Below, one piece after another: positions 14,332 through 22,506 of a stretch of DNA of 33,284 bases (positions within the stretch are counted from its first letter, which is position 1; each line of letters opens with the position of its first letter). The translations under genes and the position numbers were made by a program. The notes under the pieces are model-generated. The model was given only the letters and a program-made list of their open reading frames with translations. It made no database searches and was not told the origin of the DNA. This DNA is from JBBITW01 sp037440525 (GTDB lineage Bacteria; Desulfobacterota; BSN033; UBA1163): the NCBI GenBank assembly GCA_037440525.1, contig JBBITW010000014.1, positions 1 through 33,284 on the forward strand. Direction: 5' to 3'.

Positions 14332-16590
14332 CTACTTCTTCTCCTTCAATGCCTTAAGTACCTTTTCTGGAGTTATAGGGAGATCTTTAATACTGATACC
14401 TGTTGCATGAAACAATGCATTACCCAATGCGGCCGCTGTTGGGTTTGTAAGACCTTCTCCTGCCTCCTTTGCACCAAAAGGACCTTCAGGCTCGTATGTA
14501 TCAACCTCAATTACCTTGGTTTCTGGCATCTCAGTAGAACGAAGCACCTTATAGTCCACCAGGTTAGGATTCAATATCTTTCCACCTTCCATGGGCTGAT
14601 TCTCAGTAAACCCATAACCCGCAGCCATAGCGATTGCACCTTCCAACTGCCCCTGGACTCCAAGTGGATTGATAACCTGACCGCAATCATGGGCAGTTAC
14701 AGCGTTTAGGAGCTTTATCTTTCCTGTCTCTTCATCAACCTCCACCTCAACTGCCTGAACACCAAAGCTATAGGCAGGGGAAATCATCCCTTTTCTATGC
14801 GGTGTATAATATCCCCTCCCTATTAGGGGTTGACCACCCTTACCTCTGATTGCATCTTTTACCACATCGAAATATGATATCCCCCTTTCAGGTCGGGCAA
14901 CAAGGTGAATCCATCTATCCTTGATGTCGAGATCATAAACAACATTTGGTCCAAGTTTTGCTGAAGCGAATTCGAGAAGCTGTCGCTTAACATCCGATGC
15001 GGCCATCTTCACTGCGTTTCCTGCCATAAGGGTTTGACGGCTTCCCCATGCGCCAAGGTCTGCCGGACATATATCCGTATCACCAGAATAAACCCTTATG
15101 TCCTCCAGACGGACCCCAAGCTCTTCTGCACATATCATTGCAAGTGTTGTATTCGATCCCTGACCTATATCCTGAGCCCCTACAAATAGATCAACCTTCC
15201 CATCAATGTTTACCCTTACAATGGCAGATGAGAATGCATATGGGGTATCGAACCAGTTGAAGATACCTCCTGACATAAATCCATAGGAGGCTACACCAAT
15301 ACCCCTATTTTTGGGAAGTTCTCCACGGGATTTTATCCACTCCTCTATCTTATCAAGACACTCCTGAAGACCACAACTCTGTATCGTGGCCTGTCCTGGA
15401 ACCTCATAATTCGGTGTCATTCCATTTTTACGCCTGATCTCGATGGGATCCATATTCAATTCTGCTGCAATCAGGTCTATCTGGGTCTCCCCTACAAATG
15501 TTGCCTGCGGAGCCCCAAACCCCCTCATAGCTGAAGATGGCATGGTATTTGTGTATACCCGATATCCATCATACCTGTAACTTGGCCATTTATAAGGAAA
15601 GGATTGGAAAAAACCTGTAAGGTAAAGTGCAGTTGCACCCATTGAGGTATATGCACCACCATCGGTGAAGACCCTCACTTCCTTTGCCACAAATGTCCCA
15701 TCCTTTTTCACACCTGTCTTTACATAGTAGTACATTGGAGTCCGGCGTTTTGTTGCAGTAAACTCCTCCTCACGTGTCAATACAATCTTTACAGGTCTAC
15801 CCAATTTCATTGATAAAAGTGAAGAACAGAACTGAGCTGAATCGAGTTCAAATTTACTACCAAAACCTCCACCTGTATAATGTGATATCACCCTTACGTC
15901 GTTCTCCTTTAATCCGAGTGTCCATGCAAGAAGAACCTGAATATAATATGGGGCCTGTGTTGATGTCCAAACAGTAAGTTTTCCATCTGGTGAGAAGCTT
16001 GCTACTGCAGAGTGTGTCTCCATACTCACATGTGCCTGAGGAGAGCATTTATACCAGTCCTCCCTGATGTAATCAGATTGATTAAATCCCTCATCCACAT
16101 CTCCCCACTCTATATGACGGGTAACATTAATATTACGTTCCACCCCCTCATGAATCTGAGGGGCTCCCTCCTTGATGGCCTCCATAGGATCAAACACAGC
16201 AGGTAAGGGCTCATAATCTACTTCAATGAGACTTAACGCCTCCTCGGCCGTATCCTCATCAATGGCCGCAACCGTTGCGATAGGATCACCAATATAGCGA
16301 GCCTTCTCCCTGGTAAGTATCTCCTCATCACAGAGGTCCTTAAAACGTCTCCATATACCCTGTTTTATTCCAAGTGTATCCTTCCCCGTGAGAACCGCCT
16401 TCACACCCATGAGTTTTTCTGCCTTGCTCGTATCGATATTAAGAATCTTCGCATGGGGATGAGGACTTCTTAAGATCTTACCATATAGCATATTTGGCAA
16501 TTTTACATCAAAGGTATAGGTTGCGCGACCTGTTACCTTTGCTATACCATCAAGATTATGAACAGGTGTATTTATCACTTTATATTTCAT
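14332..16590 (-). CDS. Molybdenum hydroxylase large subunit, set 1 (xanthine dehydrogenase / 4-HBCR alpha type)
   Basis: The 752-residue molybdopterin-binding subunit belongs to the xanthine oxidase family. It has the domain order of 4-hydroxybenzoyl-CoA reductase alpha or aldehyde/CO dehydrogenase large chains. Canonical motifs are TGGGFGSK (~239-246), SAMRGFGAPQ, AQDIGQGSNTT and, near the C-terminus, GAKEAGEG, whose last Glu (E712) is at the catalytic base position. The ATG overlaps the small-subunit stop (ATGA), so the two are translationally coupled, with AAAGGAGG upstream. With the 2Fe-2S and FAD subunits upstream it forms a complete enzyme. The neighbouring acyl-CoA ligase and dehydrogenase favour an acyl-CoA substrate over a purine (inference). 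Confidence 0.93.
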   Translation of the reverse strand: MKYKVINTPVHNLDGIAKVTGRATYTFDVKLPNMLYGKILRSPHPHAKILNIDTSKAEKLMGVKAVLTGKDTLGIKQGIWRRFKDLCDEEILTREKARYIGDPIATVAAIDEDTAEEALSLIEVDYEPLPAVFDPMEAIKEGAPQIHEGVERNINVTRHIEWGDVDEGFNQSDYIREDWYKCSPQAHVSMETHSAVASFSPDGKLTVWTSTQAPYYIQVLLAWTLGLKENDVRVISHYTGGGFGSKFELDSAQFCSSLLSMKLGRPVKIVLTREEEFTATKRRTPMYYYVKTGVKKDGTFVAKEVRVFTDGGAYTSMGATALYLTGFFQSFPYKWPSYRYDGYRVYTNTMPSSAMRGFGAPQATFVGETQIDLIAAELNMDPIEIRRKNGMTPNYEVPGQATIQSCGLQECLDKIEEWIKSRGELPKNRGIGVASYGFMSGGIFNWFDTPYAFSSAIVRVNIDGKVDLFVGAQDIGQGSNTTLAMICAEELGVRLEDIRVYSGDTDICPADLGAWGSRQTLMAGNAVKMAASDVKRQLLEFASAKLGPNVVYDLDIKDRWIHLVARPERGISYFDVVKDAIRGKGGQPLIGRGYYTPHRKGMISPAYSFGVQAVEVEVDEETGKIKLLNAVTAHDCGQVINPLGVQGQLEGAIAMAAGYGFTENQPMEGGKILNPNLVDYKVLRSTEMPETKVIEVDTYEPEGPFGAKEAGEGLTNPTAAALGNALFHATGISIKDLPITPEKVLKALKEKK

Positions 16591-17075
16591 GCTCTCTCCT
16601 CCTTTGACATATCTTCAGCTACTGACTTTATCGCCCTCAGTATACTGTTGTAACCTGTGCATCTACATATATTCCCGTGTATGGCTTCCTTTATCTCATC
16701 CATAGTAGGATTCTTAACCTCATCAAGAAAAACCTTTGCCGACATCAACATCCCAGGTGTACAGAAGCCACACTGAAATGCGCCATGATCAAGGAATGCA
16801 TTCTGTAGTGGATGAAGCTTTGTTCCATCAGCCAACCCTTCAACTGTGATGATATTTGCCCCTTCAGCCTGCAGGGCAAGGATCGAACATGATTTTACTG
16901 AAACCCCATTGAGTATCACGGTACATACACCACATGAAGCTGAATCACAACCCCTCTTCGTCCCTGTAAGACCGAGATGGTCTCTCAAAACCTCCACAAG
17001 AAGTGTCTTTGGCTTTACATATAATTCATATAATTGATTGTTTACGGTTATACGCAATGGCAACTGCTTTTCCAT
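16587..17075 (-). CDS. Molybdenum hydroxylase 2Fe-2S small subunit, set 1
   Basis: The 162-residue subunit carries two 2Fe-2S clusters relaying electrons from Mo to FAD. The plant-type cluster ligands are C43, C48, C51 (GCDSASCGVC) and C63; the second cluster uses C102, C105 (CGFC) and C137, C139 (ICRCTGY). Length and motifs are standard for the family. AAAGGAGGT precedes the ATG by 8 nt. Its stop overlaps the start of the large subunit, and the FAD subunit lies 17 nt upstream. Confidence 0.95.
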   Translation of the reverse strand: MEKQLPLRITVNNQLYELYVKPKTLLVEVLRDHLGLTGTKRGCDSASCGVCTVILNGVSVKSCSILALQAEGANIITVEGLADGTKLHPLQNAFLDHGAFQCGFCTPGMLMSAKVFLDEVKNPTMDEIKEAIHGNICRCTGYNSILRAIKSVAEDMSKEERA

Positions 17076-17092
17076 ATGATAGAACCTCCTTT

Positions 17093-17971
17093 TTAAACTA
17101 AGGCCCGAGCCCTCTCCCAGGCCTTTCTCAACATTCTCTTTGTCAATACCTTTACAAGCTCTCTCCTATACTCTTCAGATGCATGGATGTCAGATATTGG
17201 CTCTGCTTCTTCTGAAGCCACTTTACTAACCTTTTCAATCAAATCATCACTCAATTTTTTCCCTACCAACATCTCCTCCACCTTTTTTACCCTCTTTGGT
17301 ATGGGTGCCACCCCTCCGAGGACAATTCTTACATCTTTCAATGAAGAACCATCCTTATCAAGTGTCACAGACGAAGCTACTGAGGAGATTGCCATATCGT
17401 TCTGGATAATTGTAAATTTTTCAAACGCTATAGCTGTGCGTGGAGGAATATTTGGAACTTGAATCTCGAGAAGCAACTCATTCTTATATAGGGCCGTCTC
17501 AAAATAATCTAATGAAAAATCCTCCATATCCATAACCCTTTCATTTGTAGAGCTTGCCATTTTTAGTTTGGCCCCTAAGGCTATTAAAACTGGAGCAGGA
17601 TCCCCGGCAGGTTCTCCATGGCATAGATTCCCACCAATGGTCCCCCAGTTACGGGTTTGAATCGACGCAAGCCCCCTCTCCATCTCCGAGAGTATCATAA
17701 ACCTTTCCTTTATCAGGGGAGATTTCTCTATGGAGCGATGGGTAGTTGTGGCACCAATCTTTAACCCCTCATTTGAGTCAATTCTGATATAATTCAGTTC
17801 GTTTAGACTCTTAATATCGATCAGGTATTTCGGTGCGACCAAACCCTGTCTCATAAGAATTAGAAGGGATTGTCCCCCTGCAATCACCTTACACTCCTCT
17901 TGATGTTCTGAAAGCATCTGGAGTGCCTCCTTTAGATTCCCTGGTCTCAGATAGATAAAATCCTTTATCAT
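17093..17971 (-). CDS. Molybdenum hydroxylase FAD subunit, set 1
   Basis: The 292-residue FAD-binding subunit is of CoxM/XdhB type. The PCMH-type FAD motifs are VIAGGQSLL (~29-37) and TIGGNLCHGEPAGDP (~111-125); the C-terminal CO-dehydrogenase flavoprotein domain follows. Unlike the set 2 flavoprotein it has no extra 4Fe-4S loop and no inserted domain, so its electron acceptor may differ. The ATG overlaps the stop of the 78-residue gene (ATGA). Confidence 0.93.
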   Translation of the reverse strand: MIKDFIYLRPGNLKEALQMLSEHQEECKVIAGGQSLLILMRQGLVAPKYLIDIKSLNELNYIRIDSNEGLKIGATTTHRSIEKSPLIKERFMILSEMERGLASIQTRNWGTIGGNLCHGEPAGDPAPVLIALGAKLKMASSTNERVMDMEDFSLDYFETALYKNELLLEIQVPNIPPRTAIAFEKFTIIQNDMAISSVASSVTLDKDGSSLKDVRIVLGGVAPIPKRVKKVEEMLVGKKLSDDLIEKVSKVASEEAEPISDIHASEEYRRELVKVLTKRMLRKAWERARALV

Positions 17972-18204
17972 CCTTCACTCCTTTCTAATAGATTATCAAG
18001 AATCAAAAGTTTTGTTCCCTTTGGAACGATAGGTGGAATCACATATCTTTTCTCACTGCGGGTTTTCAGAGAGACTTCATTGGAATGTGATAATACTCCA
18101 CGATAGTTTTTGGAGAAACATAAATAATAATGTCTTCCCCTGTACTGGGCACATTCCCTGCAGAGCTCATTTGAGAAAGGACAGAGCATCTTCATCTTTG
18201 CCAT
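17968..18204 (-). CDS. 78-residue Cys-rich protein of the molybdenum hydroxylase operon
   Basis: The protein begins MAKMKMLCPFSNELCRECAQ and continues YRGRHYYLCFSKNYRG, giving four Cys (C8, C15, C18, C29) and H25 in the first 30 residues, suggesting a Zn or Fe-S site. The second half is basic and hydrophobic (YVIPPIVPKGTKLLIL). It overlaps the FAD subunit gene by 4 nt and follows the ligase gene by 6 nt, so it is firmly inside the operon. I do not recognise a characterised family. A role in cluster delivery, assembly or as a small electron-transfer partner is possible (inference). Confidence 0.8.
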   Translation of the reverse strand: MAKMKMLCPFSNELCRECAQYRGRHYYLCFSKNYRGVLSHSNEVSLKTRSEKRYVIPPIVPKGTKLLILDNLLERSEG

Positions 18205-18210
18205 ATCTTA

Positions 18211-19764
18211 CTATTCCTTTCTCTTTCCATATATCTCGCGAAGCTTCCACTTTAGAACCTTTCCAGAAGGTGTCTTTGGAATCTCCGTTACAAACTCCAC
18301 TGAAGTTGGTTTCTTATAGCTTGCAAGATTCTGCTTGCAAAAATCAATAATCTCTTCTTCTGTTGCCTTTGCCCCTGGTTTTAAAACTACTATGGCCTTC
18401 ACAGTTTCAACCCACTTCTCATGCGGAACACCAATCACCGCAGCCTCTGAAACTGCAGGGTGCATATAGAGGACATTCTCAACCTCCGCTGAATAGATGT
18501 TTTCCCCTCCACTTATGATCATATCCTTTTTACGGTCTACTATATAAAGATATCTATCATCATCCAGATATCCCATATCACCTGTATGAAACCATCCCCC
18601 CTTCAGTGCCTTTTCTGTCTCCTCAGGTTTTTTCCAATAACCGCAGGTGACAGCATCACTCTTTACAATAATCTCCCCTACCTGATAGGGAGGAAGATCC
18701 CTATCCTCATCATCCACAATTCTCACATGGACATTCTGAGATTCAATGCCAGCTGAATATAACCTTTTTAACTGCTTCTCAGTGCCTTGCAAAACATGAT
18801 CCCTTCTTCGAAGATGTGTTATCTGAGGACCTGTCTCTGTCATTCCAAAGAATTGGATGAGACGATTCTCACCAAAAAATTCTATTGCCCTCTTCATAAC
18901 TTCTACAGGCATTGGAGACCCTGCGTAGGTAATGGTTTTAAGAGAACTCACATCATAATTTCTGGCCTCTGGATAGTCAAGCAACATTTTAATCATTGTG
19001 GGGGCACCCCAGAAGGTCCTGATCCGTTCTTTTTCAATTAGTTCAAAAACCCTTTTTGGATCAAACTCATTGAGGATTACGACAGTGCATCCCATATAGA
19101 TAGACCCATGGGACTGGGCAAGGGCACCCACATGATAGAGTGGTCCTATGTTAAGATGAGTATCCTCTGGTTCGATATATTCCAGGTCAATCACCTGGTG
19201 AATCATGTCCATAATTCTGTTCCGATGTGAAATCATAGCGCCCTTTGGATATCCTGTTGTACCACTTGTGTAAAAGATTGTTACGATATCATCTTCGTCT
19301 ATTAATGAAGTATCAGGTTCAGATGAATCTGAACGCGATAACAAATCTTCGTAATACAGAGCTCCGTCAACTGAATCGTCTGTACAGATATATAACTTAA
19401 CCCCTTTCAACTCCTTCTCAATCGTTTTAATCATTTGTAGATACTCTTTTGCAAAGAAGAGGACACTGGATTCAGAATCATTCATGATATAGATGAGTTC
19501 CCGTGGAGAGAGACGGTAATTGAGAGGTATAAAGACAGTACCTGCCTTTGCCGAGGCAAAGAATAATTCAAAGTGGCAATGGCAGTTTTTTGAAAGAAGT
19601 GCAATATGATCTCCCCTCGAAATCCCGAGGCTGTAAAGAGCATGGGCCAATCTATTACACCTCTCATTAAAGACCCTATAAGTAAGGCGTGTATCCTGAC
19701 AGACTAAGGCCAATTTTTCTGGATACCTTCTTACGCTGTTTAAAATCACATCTGCGAGATTCAT
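18211..19764 (-). CDS. AMP-forming acyl-CoA synthetase (ligase)
   Basis: The 517-residue ANL-superfamily enzyme makes acyl-CoA from a carboxylic acid, ATP and CoA. Motifs: P-loop FYTSGTTGYPKGAMISH, YAGSPMP, FFGMTETGP, GWFHTGDMGYLDDD, the hinge DRKKDMIISGGENIY and the C-terminal catalytic Lys in PKTPSGKVLKWKLRE. I prefer ATG 19764 over the longer frame starting at 19806, because GGAAGG lies 8 nt upstream and a TATAAT sits between the two starts. It is the first gene of the set 1 operon and likely supplies its CoA thioester substrate. Substrate class (fatty versus aromatic acid) cannot be decided. Confidence 0.92.
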   Translation of the reverse strand: MNLADVILNSVRRYPEKLALVCQDTRLTYRVFNERCNRLAHALYSLGISRGDHIALLSKNCHCHFELFFASAKAGTVFIPLNYRLSPRELIYIMNDSESSVLFFAKEYLQMIKTIEKELKGVKLYICTDDSVDGALYYEDLLSRSDSSEPDTSLIDEDDIVTIFYTSGTTGYPKGAMISHRNRIMDMIHQVIDLEYIEPEDTHLNIGPLYHVGALAQSHGSIYMGCTVVILNEFDPKRVFELIEKERIRTFWGAPTMIKMLLDYPEARNYDVSSLKTITYAGSPMPVEVMKRAIEFFGENRLIQFFGMTETGPQITHLRRRDHVLQGTEKQLKRLYSAGIESQNVHVRIVDDEDRDLPPYQVGEIIVKSDAVTCGYWKKPEETEKALKGGWFHTGDMGYLDDDRYLYIVDRKKDMIISGGENIYSAEVENVLYMHPAVSEAAVIGVPHEKWVETVKAIVVLKPGAKATEEEIIDFCKQNLASYKKPTSVEFVTEIPKTPSGKVLKWKLREIYGKRKE

Positions 19765-19794
19765 CCCAGAATCCTTCCAATCAAATTTCGCCAA

Positions 19795-19823
19795 ATTATA
19801 ATACATTTTTTGTTTTAAATCAC
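19795..19823 (-). promoter_or_regulatory. Possible promoter of the acyl-CoA ligase operon
   Basis: A perfect TATAAT (-10) is at 19800-19795 on the minus strand, ~30 nt before the preferred ATG 19764. The -35 region (near 19818-19823, GTGATT) is weak. It is the first promoter-like sequence after repeat copy D and would start the operon there. Confidence 0.35.
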
Positions 19824-19896
19824 ATATTGATTATTATTTTTCCCTGCTTCGATTTTTGGTCAATTATATAATAAAAAATCGTGAGGATTTCAATAG

Positions 19897-20119
19897 GAGA
19901 GCTCTGAAAAAGTATTTAAAATATGTCTTATAGACTGGGGAGGTGGGGTGGAAAAGCCTTCGAGCGGATACCTCTAAAAGTTTAGTACTTATGATTAATA
20001 CCCTGAAAATGCTTGATTTTCTTTTAAGCGATTGTAAGCAATCTAACTTCTTGATGTCCGCATTCGAAGGGTTTGGAACCCTACCTCCCCAGTCATTCCA
20101 GTTCTTTTTCAGAGGTTTC
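19897..20119 (+). repeat. Full copy D (223 bp) of the dispersed palindromic element
   Basis: Ends are GAGAGCTCTGAAAAAGT and CTTTTTCAGAGGTTTC. The nested arms GACTGGGGAGGTGGGG (from 19933) and CCCTACCTCCCCAGTC, and CCTTCGAGCGGA against TCCGCATTCGAAGG, are present. It is flanked by AATAG direct repeats (19892-19896 and 20120-20124; CAATAGG on both sides if extended). It occupies most of the ~350-bp gap between molybdenum hydroxylase set 2 and the ligase operon and supplies two bases of the set 2 flavoprotein stop codon. Confidence 0.92.
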
Positions 20120-22493
20120 AATAGGGAAGGATTGCTCTCTTTATAATGGTCTTTGCTATCTCGATCTTATAGCCATTCATCTTAAGTGGAATAGCATTCT
20201 TAAGTGCGATTTCACCAAGCCCTTCTACATCTAATTTATCGAGGGGCTTACCAATAAATTGCTCCTCTAACTCCTTCAGCCTTATTGGCCTCGGTGCAAC
20301 AGAACCAATTGCTATCCTGATATCTTTACATATACCGTCTTCACAGTGTATCACTGCTCCAACACTTACAATTGCAAAATCAACCGCCTTTCTCAACCTA
20401 AACTTAATAAACCTCTGAATTGAATTATCATTGGGTCGTGGTATATGAATATCAGTAATAATATCATCTTCATTAAGTGTGTTTCTAAATTTATTAAAGA
20501 ACTCTTCTATGCTGATTATCCTTATCCCCCCAGAACCAGAAATCTTAAGCCTCGCATCAAGTGCAAGAAGCGAAACCGCAATATCCGAGCTGTTTACTGT
20601 TAGACAGCCACAATTAAAACACCTGTTCACCTCCCTTTTAACCTCATCCTGTCCGATACAAGTGCTATCCTCTATATCAAGCCCTCGCTCCTTTACAGGC
20701 CTTTTTGCTAACTTGACCCTCTCCATCTTATTAAATACATCAGGATTAAATCTAAGTAAGGGCATAAAGTTTTTCCTTCCATTCTTTTCGCTCTCATTCA
20801 TTCCTTTTAGATAAAGGTCTATTGAATGGGCTGCCCTTCGACCTGCTGAAATTGCCTCTATAACTGTTGATGCTCCAGTTGTTGCATCTCCACCTGCAAA
20901 GATACCATCTATATTTGTTGATAATGTTTCTGGATTTATATCAATCGTTCCCTTAGATGTGGTCCCTATAATATTCTCTAAATATGAAAGACCAGGCTCC
21001 GCTCCAATAGCAGATATTATTCTATCCCCTTTGATGATGAACTCCGAACCTTCAACTGGAATAGGCCTTCTACGACCATTCTCATCCGGCTCTCCAAGCT
21101 CTGTCCTTATACATTCAATTCCTGAAACCTTTCCTTTCTCCTTAATTATCCTTATTGGTGCTGTAAGGAAATAAAACCTCACCCCCTCTTCCCTCGAAGC
21201 CTCTATTTCCTCCTCCAGTGCAGGCATCTCCTCTATGGATCTCCGATAGACGATGCATACATCCTTTGAACCGAGCCTTAAGGCTGTCCTTGCCGAATCA
21301 ATAGCAACATTTCCGCCTCCTATTACAATAACCCTCTCTCCGGGGAGCTCTCTTTTCCCGAGATTAATCTCTCTTAGAAATTCTATACCTGAGTCTGTTA
21401 ATCCTTCATCTTCCAATCCCAATCTTCTCTCCATCCATGCCCCTGTTGCAAGAAAGAGGCAATCAAACCCTTTTATGATCTCATCCAATTTAATATCTCG
21501 GCCAACATCAATTCCAAATTTCAACTGAACCCCCATATCCTCTACCATTTTAATTACATTCTTAACAATACCCTTAGGAAGTCTGTATGGGGGAATCCCA
21601 TAGGTTAGCATACCACCACCATCATACATCCTTTCAAAAATCACTACCTTATGTCCCCTTACCCTGAGGTAATAAGCCGATGAAAGTCCAGCAGGTCCAC
21701 AACCTATAATGGCTATCCTCTTACCACTCTCCTTATCAGGTGGCTTTATAAATTCATTTGCCCTATCAAGAATATAATCACCAATGAATCTCTCAACTGC
21801 CCTTATTGATACAGGTTCATCAAAATCTGAACGATTACAATTCTTCTCACATAAATGCGGACAGACCCTTCCTGTTATTGAAGGAAAGGGATTTGATTGA
21901 AGTATTATTCTACCTGCTTCGTAAATATTACCCTCCCTTATCATTTCAATATAGGATGCTATATCAATACCCCCTGGACACGCTAAAGAACAGGGCGGAT
22001 CTGTCACCCTTATACCACCAAATATTGAATGATATTGATTCTCACCCCTTAAGGCATAACAGCTCTTACCACCTTTCATATAGCAGAGGATCCTTCCACC
22101 AACATGGTGAGGATATCTGTAATACCAGCATCTTATATCCTGACAGAGATTCCCACCTATTGTGCCCATCCTTCGAATCTGAGGAGTCCCTACAGAACTC
22201 GCAGCTTCTGAGAGGATTTTATACCTTTTATTAACGATTGTAGAGCAGGCTATATCTTCGAGTCTGGTCATGGAACCTATCTTAAGTCCTTTTTTGTTCT
22301 CCTCTATCTTTTCCAATCCCTTTACTGTTTTAAGATTGATAATCACCTCAGGGTAATCCACAAAAATTCTATCCTTTAGGGCACAAAGCAGATCTGTTCC
22401 CCCTGCAATAAGCTTCGCCCTTCCCCTGTATTTTCTCAGGAATCTTATAGCCTCCCCGACAGTCCTTGCATTTATGTGGCTGAAAGATTTCAC
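20118..22493 (-). CDS. Set 2 flavoprotein: FAD subunit of a molybdenum hydroxylase with an inserted GltD-like Fe-S/FAD/NAD(P)H module
   Basis: The 791-residue fusion is numbered from GTG 22493, chosen because GGAAGGA lies 6 nt upstream; the longer frame starts with a weak TTG at 22520. Residues ~1-160 are a CoxM/HcrB FAD domain: LIAGGTDLLCALKD, MGTIGGNLCQDIRCW, and four Cys (C117, C122, C137, C145) matching the 4Fe-4S loop of 4-HBCR beta. Residues ~165-630 are a complete GltD-type module: CSLACPGGIDI and CPHLCEKNC (4Fe-4S), IIGCGPAGLS (FAD), VIGGGNVAID (NAD(P)H) and FAGGDATTGASTVIEAI. From CLTVNSSDIAVSLLALDARL (~630) the flavoprotein resumes to the end. The enzyme could exchange electrons directly with NAD(P)H. 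The stop codon TGA is formed by repeat D. Confidence 0.92.
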   Translation of the reverse strand: MKSFSHINARTVGEAIRFLRKYRGRAKLIAGGTDLLCALKDRIFVDYPEVIINLKTVKGLEKIEENKKGLKIGSMTRLEDIACSTIVNKRYKILSEAASSVGTPQIRRMGTIGGNLCQDIRCWYYRYPHHVGGRILCYMKGGKSCYALRGENQYHSIFGGIRVTDPPCSLACPGGIDIASYIEMIREGNIYEAGRIILQSNPFPSITGRVCPHLCEKNCNRSDFDEPVSIRAVERFIGDYILDRANEFIKPPDKESGKRIAIIGCGPAGLSSAYYLRVRGHKVVIFERMYDGGGMLTYGIPPYRLPKGIVKNVIKMVEDMGVQLKFGIDVGRDIKLDEIIKGFDCLFLATGAWMERRLGLEDEGLTDSGIEFLREINLGKRELPGERVIVIGGGNVAIDSARTALRLGSKDVCIVYRRSIEEMPALEEEIEASREEGVRFYFLTAPIRIIKEKGKVSGIECIRTELGEPDENGRRRPIPVEGSEFIIKGDRIISAIGAEPGLSYLENIIGTTSKGTIDINPETLSTNIDGIFAGGDATTGASTVIEAISAGRRAAHSIDLYLKGMNESEKNGRKNFMPLLRFNPDVFNKMERVKLAKRPVKERGLDIEDSTCIGQDEVKREVNRCFNCGCLTVNSSDIAVSLLALDARLKISGSGGIRIISIEEFFNKFRNTLNEDDIITDIHIPRPNDNSIQRFIKFRLRKAVDFAIVSVGAVIHCEDGICKDIRIAIGSVAPRPIRLKELEEQFIGKPLDKLDVEGLGEIALKNAIPLKMNGYKIEIAKTIIKRAILPY

Positions 22494-22506
22494 CTTTGAT
22501 CCTTCC

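Noticed and set aside
19943..20146. Reading frame inside repeat D with a start shared by repeat E (beginning MGWKSLRADT)
   Set aside because: The frame shifts between copies after ~25 residues and ends early in copy B; conservation follows the DNA palindrome, not a protein. No ribosome binding site.
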